A stretch of 64,000 nt of DNA, from positions 992,001-1,056,000 of the forward strand of contig CANTUR010000425.1 of the NCBI GenBank assembly GCA_947683625.1. Direction: 5' to 3'. A program made the position numbers and the translations under genes. Below, piece after piece: positions 49,546 to 61,740 of this stretch. Source of the stretch: Mallotus nudiflorus. Its lineage: Eukaryota > Streptophyta > Magnoliopsida > Malpighiales > Euphorbiaceae. Under the pieces are notes generated by a model. That model had not been told where the DNA came from. It made no database searches and worked only from the letters and a program-made list of their open reading frames with translations. Each line of letters begins with the position of its first letter. The first letter of the stretch is position 1.

Positions 49546-51360
49546 TTAAGCAAACAATAAAGCGATGAATCTAAGTAAAGCCTCAACAGAATTTTGAGCA
49601 GCCAAAGAAGCAAAAACATCAGCTTCATTTGAAACGGCAGAACCTCCACCTGCTAAATCAGACAATGCCCTGATGGCAATGAAAGGCGTCTTCTGCTGCT
49701 GACAGATCAAGGCAACTGCTGCACTCTCCATGTCAATTGGAGTTGCATTGAATTTCGAGTTCAGGAATTCGCGATAAGCACTGTTGTCGACGAAAACATT
49801 AGCACTAACCCCTTTTTTCACTGTCACCACTACAGGTGTTCTTGGCAAGCAAGTTGAATTCACACATTCTTGTAACTTCAGTCCCTACATTGTGAAGACA
49901 GAAATTCTTTCTTAGCGTCAATGAGCTTGGTAGAAAAATAAAGCAGTGTGAAGAAAGGTAGGAGATAAAGAACCTGAACTTTCTTTGCAATTTTGAAGTA
50001 ATGTTTATCAACAGGAACCCAGAAGGCATGCTCTCTAACTTCAGGAATTCCATTTACAGGAAAGATCTCTTCACGTTGGTACCAGACTCTGTTTAAAAGG
50101 TTTTCTGCCGGTTTTTGGCCATTTTTGGCACCAGTCTTGTTGTTGTAATCAGAAAATTCAAGAAAGCCTATTTTCCTGGTGTAGTCTCCATTAGATTCTA
50201 AAGAGAGTTGATCATCAAGACCGTCTCCATACCTCTGTTCATTAGTCGCAAGAAAAAAAGTGTCAGAAGCTAATTACAATCAAGAAACGGAGAGTTTCTT
50301 ATTCTTTCTACAGCAGAAATTTTATGTGTTTTACCTGCCAATTCCAAAGTCCAGTGTGAGCCCAGTATTGAGGGATAGTCACATCGCCAATTTGAAGTGA
50401 AGGATTTGCATTTCCTGCAATTCCATAGTGCACAACACCATTCACCTTGAACAGACTTAGCAGTAATTGCGTGGTTACACCTGCATTTAGCTATTGGAAT
50501 GAGAATATTAGAAATAAATTCTTAAAAAAAAAAAAGCAAAAGTGTAAAAACAAGAAAGTAGCAGAATAAAAAAAAATACCATGTACATCTATTCATAGGA
50601 GTTCAAATTTTTTTACAATTTGGAATTTGAGTTTGAGTCATATGTATGTTACAAAAACAAATACTGAGAGAAATTTAATCTTTTCATGGACCCACTTAAA
50701 ACTGTAGAATAGTTGGAGTTATATGCAATTTGAGAGCATAAAATGAATGAATAAATAAATAAATAACATACCATACTTAATCCAGTCATGACAATTATAA
50801 CCTTCGTATTTTCCACCTTCCCTATCCTAAATCTTCTTCCTGCGTGCAGCCAAAAACAAAAGGTTAAAAAAAGGAAAGGGCATATATTTGCCCCATGTTT
50901 CTTTAATTTGTGTAACTGGGGCAAAAAAGGATATATATATAAAAGGTTAAAGCTTTGAGCTATCTTATGCCAATCTTCCAGGCAAAATGAGCGGCAAAAT
51001 ACTTGAGCGGGATAAAATTCTCATTTAATACAATCCAGTCACATAACCAGCATTTAAAGTAACAAGCTTAAATCCACAAATTAGTTTCATTTTCTTCTTC
51101 TGAAAAAAATAGCAAAAACACTTACCTGAAAAGTCCAAGTAAGGAAGCTGAGCATGAGCCGCAAAGCTTGGAGATTGAAGAAGAGGATTCATCTCAAAGG
51201 CATTTGGCACTACAATACCTAAATATGGACCTTCTTCATTCACTCTATCAATCTTTCTCATATTATCTTGAGAAACTTCAGCATAAGCCCTACTACTAGT
51301 GCTAATCCCAATTCCCACATATAATAAAACAAGAACCCTCAAAAACTGCATCATCATCAT
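49546..51360 (-). CDS. BSP2: bark storage protein-like nucleoside phosphorylase-superfamily protein
   Basis: Five exons on the minus strand: 51360-51126, 50839-50772, 50490-50335, 50234-49974, 49884-49546. Every exon length equals that of BSP1 (235, 68, 156, 261, 339 nt), giving 352 aa with no stops. An N-terminal hydrophobic signal-like segment (FLRVLVLLYVGIG) precedes a phosphorylase fold with GIAGNANPSLQIGDV, VDMESAA (D291, E293) and IRALSD (D316). Differences from BSP1 are scattered substitutions. Introns are also alignable, so the duplication is fairly recent. Its upstream region differs from that of BSP1 beyond about 180 bp, so expression may differ. A role in vegetative nitrogen storage or wound response is inferred from poplar relatives only. 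Confidence 0.9.
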
Positions 51361-51416
51361 CTTCTTTCTATAGTTTTTTTTTTTTTTTTTCACAAACAAC
51401 AAATAATTCAAGCACT

Positions 51417-51424
51417 CTTTTATA
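51417..51424 (-). promoter_or_regulatory. Putative TATA box of BSP2
   Basis: TATAAAAG on the minus strand about 57 bp before the start codon; conserved in place with TATAAAAT of BSP1. Confidence 0.5.
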
Positions 51425-54230
51425 ATCTCCAATCTATCATACGTACAACTTGCTAAAATTAAAGAGATGTAGAAGTTTCAGTCAATCAAGAAACATGCAT
51501 GCTTATCTAACAAAATCAAGTTGTTGTTGAAGATTCAAGAGGGTGAATTAATTGTTAGGTAATGCAGCAAGAAAATGTATCAGCAAGTTCTTGTATTATT
51601 CATTTAAGAAGCAAAGTCAAAATGTGGAATTTTATTAAGGTCAAAATCCTGGATCAGCTGCCAGAACTATGGGACGTACGTTTTATTTTTTATTTTTTTG
51701 GTTGGAGAAATGTACGTTTGATGTTTTTGAACTGATTGATGAGAGCCGAATCTCAAGGAGATTTTTTCTATGCCTGTGTATTAACGTATAAATATATTTT
51801 AACTGATCTATAGTTAGATATTTGATAATCGGGACATAATTGATAAATATTTGTCAATCATTATTAGGTTTGATATATACACACACGTGTCTGCGGAGTT
51901 AATAATGATAAAAGGTGTGAAATGTAGAGAGTAGGGATTGAATATCTATCTTTTCTACTCTCTTCTTATATTAAAAAATTAAAACACTTGATTTTTATCA
52001 ATTAAAAAAATTGATGTAAATAAATTATAAAAGCGATAAAAAAATCCTAACTTTTTTTTTGTGAACTTTCTTTTCTTTTTTTTTATAGTCATCCATCTTC
52101 CTTAAGTAAAAATAGATGATTTTTTGGTCATTTTTAGCCTGAAATCATCTATATACACCTCTTTTAATCAACTTATTTCTTAAATAAGTAATTATTTTAC
52201 ATAAATCTACATTTTATTTTTATTTTTTGTGATTTTGTCATCTTATTGCGGAATTTACTTTTTTATCATCTTATTATGATATTTTGTTTTTTGTCATTTT
52301 ATTATGACTTTTTATTTTTGTGTGAACAATTTAAACAGACAAAACATATTCGATAAGATATAAACAGCAAGTCGTCAGTATGTTGTAAAACTGAAGTTAT
52401 AAATATTTTATTCACTATAGTATTAACAAATTTATAGGTTTTGAGTTGATTTATTATATTATTAATCTGAGTGTTGTTTCATATTTTATGATTTTTAACG
52501 AATTTGTATATGTGTTCCTATCGATGTATTACTAGTTTAAATCAATAAAATTATTTTTCTTTTAAAAAAATTAATGTATATAATTAATAATTTTTTTTTA
52601 ATATTTTAAACGTGATCATTGGTTGGTTTCAGATTTTTGCTGCAATGCATACAGGATACATGTGATCAATTTCATTTCCTATATATTTTCGATTTTCATT
52701 TTCATTTTCATTTTCAAATTACCCATCATTATTCAATTTTTCTAAACTATTGTAGTTGTTTAGAATCTATTGAAATCTAATTAATTTAATTCAATTCTAA
52801 TATAAGTAGAAGAGTGATAAAAATATTTTCATAACTTATACTGTGACAATTGTTATAAGCATATTAGTATCAAAAATCATAATCTTTTCAACTTTTTAAA
52901 TTTATACTAAACTTTGAAATTTAACAAAACTAACCCAATTTAAAAAATTATTTGTAATTTTATCACCATTGCAATTTGATCAATATATACATGACATATA
53001 AGGTGAAATGACATATAAGGTGAAATAACTAATCTCGATTTTTATGAATTTCATATTCACATTATAAACACTAATTATAATAGTTAATTAGATGGTTGTT
53101 ACCTCTTCATTATTCAATTTAGCCAACTTTACAAGAATAAAATTCTCCTACCTCTTTCCCCTGTTTATAATAAACTATGGTATGCCAATAACTTGTGTTT
53201 TATTAGAATTAGACGAAATAAAGTTATATACGAAAGTAATCCTGCAAAATAGGGAGGAGAAGGAACAATTACTTGACGTGTCTATCTCCTCGGTTTGTTC
53301 TTTTTTTTTTTTTTTCCCTTGACAATGCCTTACTTGTCATCGCATTACCCAATTTCAAATAATAATAATAATAATAATAATAATAATTTGGAAATGGAAC
53401 ATAGTTAGTCTGGTAGGTTGAGATTTAAGCCCCAAAACTAAGAGATTTGATTTTTGAGTCTTCAGGTATGCATTATATAGTTATATTATTATTCGTTGAT
53501 GACTTAGTATATATAATTTATTTTAGTTTGTTTTTGCAAATATATTTAGCATGGCTTATTGTTCAATTTATTGTTATATATCTTGTATATGAATACGATA
53601 AGAAAAGTACAAACATAATTTGAAATTTTAACTCTGTCGATAATCAACTTCAGCCAAAAAAAATTAATAATAATAAATCATTCTAGCTATGAGTGATGAA
53701 AAATTATATAGGGTTTTCTTCAAATATAGGTACCCATTTTACAACGTTAATAGGAATAAAATAGATCAAAAGTTTGATCTATGTAGTTCAACCCACTTTT
53801 TGTGGGAGCTCATTGATTCCTATTTTTGTCCTTTAAAAAAAAAAAACAATCTAATCTATATAAATAAATTTAACAAAATTTATGAAATTTATATATAAAT
53901 TTAAATAAGTGTATTTAATTTAAATGAAAATTTTATAAAATTTATTTTCAATTTTAACTTTTTAATTTTATAAAATTATTTATCATTAAATCAATAATTA
54001 TTAAATAAGTGTGTTTATTTTAATGAATTTTAAATTCGTTTATAAATGATTAATTCTATTCAAAATTCATTTTGAAATGAAAGTGGAATTCAACTTAATA
54101 TAAAGGATAGATGTCCAACATTATTTAAGAAAGAGAGGAGATTTCTTTTGGGTAAAGATAGATGAAAGTCTAAGACTTATCTAGATGTTCTAAAATAAAT
54201 AACTATAACTAGGAGAAGTCATTGTTGAAT
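51425..54230. other. BSP2 upstream region, mostly without counterpart at BSP1
   Basis: Similarity to the BSP1 upstream stops near 51545 and resumes near 54231. The 2.7 kb between is AT-rich with no credible gene. A palindromic ACACGTGT containing a G-box CACGTG lies at 51883-51890, about 520 bp before BSP2; a G-box could bind bHLH or bZIP factors. An AAT microsatellite lies near 53360-53388. Confidence 0.6.
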
Positions 54231-54910
54231 TAGTACTAGAGGGGACCATTTCTTTTTTTAATTAACTTAATAATGAATTGTTTAAACTTTTTTGTAACTT
54301 AATTTAATGATTAATTCAAATTGTTTACATTAGTATTCTCAAAAAAAAAAAAAATTGTTTACATTAGGGAAAGCTCCTGTTCTGTGCTTCAAAGCCCAAA
54401 AGAAGATGAAACTGAACAAACTTAGTCTTCAGGGTGAAGCAGGCCTAAATTCATTCAAAGCTCAAATGGTCCTCATGCTAAAATTTCGAATTTCAATTTA
54501 GTTGGAGTTTAATCTAATTGACCCGTTACCTATTTCTGTTTATTAATAACTTTTTTTAATTTAGTATGCACAAATATTTAATTTATATATATATATATAT
54601 ATAAAAAGCTCTTATAGTTATAATTTAGCTTTGACCGAATCAGAAAAATAGAAATCAGATATTATAAATCATCATCAACAAAAAGTTGACAAGATATCAA
54701 AAGGAAAAACAAAAAGATTTTACAGTGGACAAGATACCTTCCCCAACATACGATTGACAACAAATAAGACCAACGGCTAAAAAAAAAGTGTATACATTTA
54801 TTTATTTATTTATTTTTCATATAATACTCACGAGTAATTCAAAAAAGAAATAAAACTTTTTCAGGATTTATTTTTTAATAAATATAACTCAAATTTAGTT
54901 ATATATATAT

Positions 54911-54957
<47 letters not shown>

Positions 54958-56258
54958 CATGGTCTATATATATCACATCTTGAACATGTGTAAAGAAAAA
55001 GTATAATGATTCAATTATGGAATTGATCGATATGTGTTGGTGTCTCATGTTGGCACTATCTGATCGCTTAGTTAATTTTCTGTACCTTTAATGATCAAAC
55101 GCAGCCTGCCCTACCCTTTGTTTAGACATCTACATCGATGGGTTATAGCTAGCTTGTTGACACTTGACAAGGCCTGGTCTCGTTCTCGTGCCATCCTTTA
55201 TATCAAAGCCAAAACATCCAGTCCTCTCAAAACCTAAGAGAATTCTTGTCAAGAAAAAGCAGGGTAGAGAAAGGTTAAAAAAAATAAAATCTTCCAATCA
55301 AAGCAAAAGCCCTTGCATTATTTGAATTCTTGCATGAAAGTGCCCTATAAAGAGATTACATTATTGTTTCAGGATTTACAGAAAATGATGGAAGGACTAC
55401 AGAAAGCATGTATAATATACTGAAGGAAAGAAGTAGAAGAAGAAAAAACTCTCTTTTTAATCCGTTTCTACTTTTGGTTTTTGTTATAAGATTGACATGA
55501 AGAATATGTATTATTTATTCATGAAACTAATTATAGCGACATCCATAGTTTTGTATGCCTTCATAAAATGTTTTCTCCTCGGACATAAATGTTAATGCTT
55601 TTTCCTCATACATACATAAATATTAGCAAACATACAACGATACCCATGTTTTTGCTGGTGTTCATCGCCAGATAACATTGGAAAATTGCTATGTTTATAC
55701 ATTTCTTTTTTTATTTAGCGACCAAAGTGTATATTTTTTTTTTCAGCGATGCATTGGGCAAATGTTGCTATATCCATGTATTTTTTTTTTAATTATGTCA
55801 TTATTTTTATATTTTTCATTAGCCCATGCAAAATTTTAAAAAAAAATTAAATTTCTGTATTAAATTAAAAGTGTTGCAATAAATACATAACAGAACCGAT
55901 TCCAAACAAGTAAGTGAATATGAATTTATGAAACATAAGCATCATTCTTAAAAACATCATGAAAATGATGTTTGACATGTCTGATTATAGTTTTTTTTTT
56001 AAATTATTAATATGCAAAACTGACTAATTTAGTTCGAACAAAACAAAACTATAAGAGTGATAAAAATTTCCCAACAACTAATTTAACATGACTTTATATA
56101 TCATGATTCTGAATTCGATATCTCACTAAAGTAGAAACAATCCGTACCAGTTGATAACAACAGTTGTTGCAATTTATGCATAACATAACCAATTCCAAAC
56201 AAACAAGTGAATATGAATTGATGAAGCATTTAGCACCATTCTTAAAAACACCATTTTC
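54231..56258. other. Intergenic DNA of duplication copy 2, including the empty site of Gypsy-C
   Basis: Collinear with copy 1. A single CTTAA at 54266-54270 sits where copy 1 has the 30-kb Gypsy-C nest, with matching sequence on both sides. A (GA)n tract follows at 54911-54955. A roughly 90-bp block is present twice, near 55868-55962 and 56163-56258. No gene. Confidence 0.8.
54911..54955. repeat. (GA)n microsatellite
   Basis: About 22 GA/AG units with one GATA interruption, preceded by a TA tract. Confidence 0.95.
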
Positions 56259-56799
56259 AGGGTGTTCTACATCTCTTTATAGTTTTAATATAATATTCAA
56301 ACATTTTATAATATTGATGATTAAAAAAAAAGAAAGAAAATTTTTATTTTATTTCATCATATTACTTATCATTAAATAAGTATAAAGATGTGGGAATTGT
56401 AAATAGAAGATCCCAATTGCTCCACAGTGAATGCTGCTTAATATAGTGCAGCATCAAAATATGATTAATCATACTAGAACCGCATATACATGAAAAGGAA
56501 CATATATAGATATATATAACTAGCTAGCAGCAGCAGCAGCAGCGGCAGCTAAATTAAGGTAAAGCAACATAGATAATTAAGTTTAATCTTAAATTAATTA
56601 GAAATTAAGTATTATAAAAGGACATGGATCCAAAGTGCAAGGAACTGGAGCACACACAGGGAGTTATAGCCAGATTGTATAGCATCATGAGCAATCAGCC
56701 TTAGTTGTTTGAGCAGAGTGACTGCTCATGATGTTATATCGTTTTGATGAAGCTCTTTTAATTGGTGTGCTACGAGGCAACTTAAGTTATTCCCAGTGT

Positions 56800-59700
56800 C
56801 TATCGAAACCCTCCTCCAAGAGCAGGAGCCCAGTAGTCTGCTCCATTATCACTTCCAACTTGCAGAGTGCATGACACAGGAACCAAACACAGCCCTCTAC
56901 TTCTCAAATCCTTCTTGGGTTCTTCATTGTAATCCTATAAAATATTGAAGAAGGATTTGAAATGAAAAGGGTCAATTACACATTTGTCATTTGGTGGCAA
57001 TTAAGCTAATTATAGCATGTGGAAGTTATAAAAAATTAATGTATATATATATAATTATAAAAGAGGAGAGCTTTATAAAAAGAAGGAGATCAGAAGAGGA
57101 GGAGAAAAAAATGTTTTTTATTAGACAAGAAGTACCTGCTGATCAGAAGCTCCTTTTCTCTTTATGCAGTTATCATTCAACAACTAGTTAAAGAAATAAA
57201 AATATCAAAAGTTAGCTTCTACAAATTTGAAATTCAAATTCAGACAGACTTTAATCATCCATAAAAAGCTGAGAGAGCCATTCTGTTCTTTTTAATTTAG
57301 CACATTCTTTTTAGCTTAAAAAATCAAAGTAAACTCTTCATATATATATATATACAATGAGTGCGAGTGTATACATTAGCTTTTTATAGTTTTCAAAATT
57401 TAAGTTCCTTATCAAAACCCCTTTAAGTAGGTAATGGATCCAATAAAGGATACCTGACCAGGGTCCTCAGGAAATATACAATTCCTTTCTCCTTGAACCT
57501 ACCAAGAAAAAATTACAATCATTAATTAATTAATTAATAGCCACATAATTTTCACCATTATTCTCATGTACATGCAAACACAATATATCCACACATGGAC
57601 ATATTTGAGAGAGATTGTTTCTGATTTCAGATATATAAATATATATATATAGAGAGAGAGAGAGAGAGGTGCATACACACATTTATATACATGTGAAAGA
57701 GACACATGGAGAGGGGTGTGTGCTTACAGATTGTTGTTGTTGTTGCTGCTGCTGCCTCATATTTGAGGATCCGCTGCCCAAGTACGGTAGGCTGAGAGCC
57801 TGGATTCAAGGGCGTTCACAAGAAGAGAGAAAAGGGAATAAAATATTTAGAACGTCAATAACTAAAAGAATAACTGAAAGAATATTAATGGGAGCCTGTG
57901 AATTGAAAACTTTTAACAGTGAGCCATCACTAGTACATGGTAGTTTGCAAAAATAAAGGAAAGAAAGAAAGAAACATCACCTCAATTTGGCTCTGAAGGA
58001 ATCTTATGTACCCTATAGCTTCTAACAAGACAGAGGCTGTGTCAGTCTGTAAAAGAGAAAAATACCACACCACAAACATCCAAAGTCATATTTTCTTGTC
58101 TTCTTTATAGCTTTATAAAGAGAACCCTAGCTACTTCCAATAATAATGATAATAAGAAATTCAAGAACACTAACAAAAAAAAAAAAAGGAAGCTTTTTGT
58201 TCGTAGAAAAATCTTCTTTTTTATATGGGTATCCTCATAAAGAGCTGTAGTTGTTTTATTCTGTTTACTACATCTGCAAGGTCCAGTTTTGTTTCAAGCT
58301 TCTTTTTCTTTTACTAAGTATATCAATAATAAAGATTCTAATTACCTTCCCAAATGGAGAAACTAATTGGTGAAGTGCAGTAATTCTGTCACCTAATTTC
58401 TCCTTCCTCACCTGAAACCAAAAAACAAAAATAAAATTACGAACGTATTAGCTTCAATATTTTTTTTCCTCTTCCTGGATTCATGTACAGAAATAAAAGT
58501 ATAAAGAATCAGTGTGCTTCAAGAAATGGACAATCAAGAAAGACAATAGTCAACACCCTAAAAATGTCTGCGAGTGTTTGTGCATGTTGTGCTTGTGGGG
58601 ATGCATGAGGTTAATTCTGTGTATATATTACCTTAAAGGTAGATTGGGTTGAAGAGGGTTGAACCCTAGCTTTCTTGACCGCCCCACCTGTTGCAGTGCT
58701 GTTACACTATAATAAAAGAAAGAAAAAAAATAATAAGAGAGAAGAAAAATATGATTGGACAGATTTAATAAATCTATATGATCATTAGTTAAACCATTCT
58801 TGGCCTACTGCCAAAAATATTAACCTAATATGCAAGCTTTGGATGACTCTTTAAATTCACTTTTCAAGATCAGTATCTTTTTTTTGTCGAAAGATAATCA
58901 AATCTTTAGCACTTAAGACATTAATTTTTGGCATAAAAATGTTGGGTTTTTGCCATAAAAATGTTGGGTTATGTAAATGATATATTAATTACTGAAAGAA
59001 GAGAATGAGAATATATGTATATATAATTTTGAGAAAGTTAATTTATATGGGTAATATTCTCTTACTTTCTTTTACGCTTTATTATCTTACCTCAGAGGAT
59101 CGATCTGGTGGAGGATGCCTACCATCTCCTTTGTTAGTCGAAAAATCCAACATGTTACTACTGAAACTTGTGACACAGGATTTAGGGGAAGAAACAGCAG
59201 CTGGAGGAGGAATCATTTGAGACCAGCTAGGTTTTGCTGTCTGATAATCTTCATTATTTGCATGTCCATAGACATAGCTAGTTGCAGAGTTTTCTTGCTT
59301 CACATCTACAACAGGAGACACTACACTTGAAGCCTGATGATGATGTAGCATTTGCTCCTCCCAATTCTCAAACTTCTTCGCTTGAAAATGGCTCATCATG
59401 TTTCCCTTATCTTCATCCACTAATCCACCCCTAGAAAAAAAGTAATAGCAAGTCGCATCATAAATCAACCATGTGAAAAATTTCACTATACTTTACATTA
59501 ACGTCTCATGAAGCAGAATATTAGGGGTATGAAGATCTATGTACTAAACATGCATACAAGTATCACATGAAAAACAAAAACCCAAGAAACCAAAAGAGAG
59601 AGAGAGAGAGAGAATTATTACAAGAGGAGCTGGCTCCATGACTCTGGAAGATGATCTTGATTATCATGCCAAGAAGGAATAGTAAGTGAAGAAGATGATG

Positions 59701-59872
59701 ATGAAGAAGAAGAAGATGAAGGTGTGAAGTGAGGGAAAAGATTAGGAGGAGGAAGAAAAGGAGAGGTTTGTTGATGAGTAGGTGGCCTCATGTTATTGAT
59801 GTTCCACCAGTTAGGGTTCCCGGCCATTATTTGCTGCACCGGCGGTGAGGTCTGCAAAACACCTCTATTCAT
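56800..59872 (-). CDS. bHLH transcription factor, bHLH68/bHLH133-like atypical group, eight exons
   Basis: Exons (minus strand): 59872-59622, 59430-59091, 58706-58632, 58411-58346, 58046-57981, 57799-57728, 57498-57454, 56934-56800; 1,050 nt, 349 aa, GT-AG borders, phases close. The first ATG gives MNRGVLQ followed by AGNPNWWN, the conserved start of this group; upstream in-frame codons lack ATG. A serine run lies near residue 60-70. The bHLH domain is at about 222-267 (VRKEKLGDRITALHQLVSPF, DTASVLLEAIGYIRFLQSQI). The basic region lacks the His-Glu-Arg triad of E-box binders, so DNA contact may be non-canonical. A glutamine run (near 281-289) precedes the C-terminus. A minimal upstream ATG-ATT-TAA (60090-60082) may lie in the 5' UTR. 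Relatives act in root and stress growth responses. Confidence 0.9.
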
Positions 59873-61492
59873 TATTTCTTGTTGAAGAAAACTGTTGTCT
59901 TTCAACTTTTATGTCCAAAACTCTCTTGATGATGATTGAATACAATTCACTAGCTACTTGTATTCTTGCCCTTTCTCTTCTTTTATCTTCTTTTTCTTGA
60001 AGCTCCCAAGTGTAGAAAGTTACAGGGTACTCCCAATTCTTGATTTCAAGAAAACCCAAGTAGTGGTTTGTTGAAGAGAATTTAAATCATAGAGAGAGGT
60101 TTTTGAGGACCTTTTGTCTTTCTTCTTTACTTCTTCTTTGCTTTGTTTTTGCTTTTTTTTTTAAGCTCTCTTTCTTGCTTACTTTTTTTTTTTTATGTTT
60201 TTCTTTTTTTCTTTCTTGCTTTTCTCTTAGCTTTTGCTTTATCAAAGTGGGACAGAAAAAGCTTGAAGCAATTCTCACTAATTAATTATAATTTATAAAT
60301 CCCCAAAAACTTTAAAAAAAATTCATTACAATAACCTTTGGGTGGACAGTTCTGCTTTGTTATGTGCCCATGTGTCCACAGACTGTGTTGCTTGCTTTCA
60401 TCAAGTTCATAATCATAAGACCTCAATCTGATATCTAGGCAGTTGCAACGATGAGCCTGTAGTCATCGAACCAGACCAAGTTTCCAATTCATCCACTTTT
60501 GAATTAAAATTATATCTCCCAAATCCACTTTGGTCCATATGAGTTTAAAACTTCGTAATTTTTTAATCCATTTTAATATCTTATTTAATAAAAATTTATG
60601 AGTTGATACATATAATTCTAGTTGATGGACCATATAAAAAATAATAATTCCTTTTCTTACATCTCAAAATACTTTTTAAGAAATGTGATTACCAAATTGT
60701 TTTCTTGCTAACGATATTTTAAATGTTTTGAAAATTGTCAAGTAAAAATTATATTAATCAATTTTATAAAGTAAAAATTAATAAAATCTGTTAATATCGA
60801 CCTTTAATAAAAGCTTAAGAATATCTTATTTTGATCCCTTGCCTTTTAATAATTATTTGAATTTTCATAATGAAATGTGGTTACCAATATTCCAATTTAG
60901 CCTTTTAATTAGATATAGATATTTATTGATAGCGATAATAATAAACTAACCAATTAACATTGATTTATCCATACGCAGGAGTAAAAAAATTGTTGAATGT
61001 GTAAATGTGAGAAAAGTATAATAGTAGAAATAGGTTAAACAAAATTTCAATTTTATATTAGAACCTTAAATATGTTGTCGTTTTAAATTAATTGTAAAAA
61101 AATCTTTACCATTGTTATAATTTTATTATAATATAATTGAATTAGTAAAAGATTAATAAATGTAAAAGAAAATTAATAGATAATATTCAAAATTTTATCC
61201 AGTTAAGCATAAATTATAAATATAAACATGAGTAAGATATAAATAATTAAATATGCAAAACAATTATTATCATAATTAGAAATCATACAAGTTAGAAATA
61301 GCATAGTATGATTTTATGATGGAATTTGTCTTTAGCCTCATAAAGTCTAAATTTTATTTATGGTATGTCGGGTTATGTTCATGGACCAAAAAAATATTAC
61401 TCATTCATTTTTTTTGCATTTGATACATTCAATATCCGGTATTCCATAAAATCCAATTAATTCGATTTTGATCCGGAAAAAACTCCAAAAGA
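59873..61492. other. bHLH 5' leader and promoter region, then intergenic
   Basis: On the minus strand 59873-60280 is purine-rich (GAAA/GAAG runs), typical of a plant 5' UTR. Upstream of that is AT-rich DNA with no gene, repeat family or element that I recognise up to the Copia-2 LTR. Confidence 0.5.
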
Positions 61493-61730
61493 TGGTAAAA
61501 ATATACCTTAATGAAGAATAAAATTCAGAGAAAAAGAGAGAAAATTCAAGGGAAATATTTTTTCATAATATTCAAAGAAGGGTTATACCCCTTATATATA
61601 CACACAGGAATCCTAATCACAACCTAATTGGGAATAGAATAACATCCTAAATAAAATAGAACTTTATTCCTAATTGTATACAAATATTTACTTCCTAATA
61701 TATATAATAAAAATATTTACTTCCTCAACA
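61493..61730 (-). repeat. Copia-2 3' LTR (approximate)
   Basis: On the minus strand it starts TGTTGAGGAAG at 61730 right after the polypurine tract and ends near TTTTTACCA at 61493. It contains a TATATATAAGG TATA-like box near 61600. The 5' LTR is outside the window, so the end is a guess. Confidence 0.55.
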
Positions 61731-61740
61731 CTCCCCCTCA
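61731..61740 (-). other. Copia-2 polypurine tract
   Basis: TGAGGGGGAG on the minus strand directly before the LTR start. Confidence 0.82.

Noticed and set aside
53400..53470. Possible second SINE-like head
   Set aside because: The A-box-like and B-box-like strings are too weak and no boundaries or target duplication are visible.
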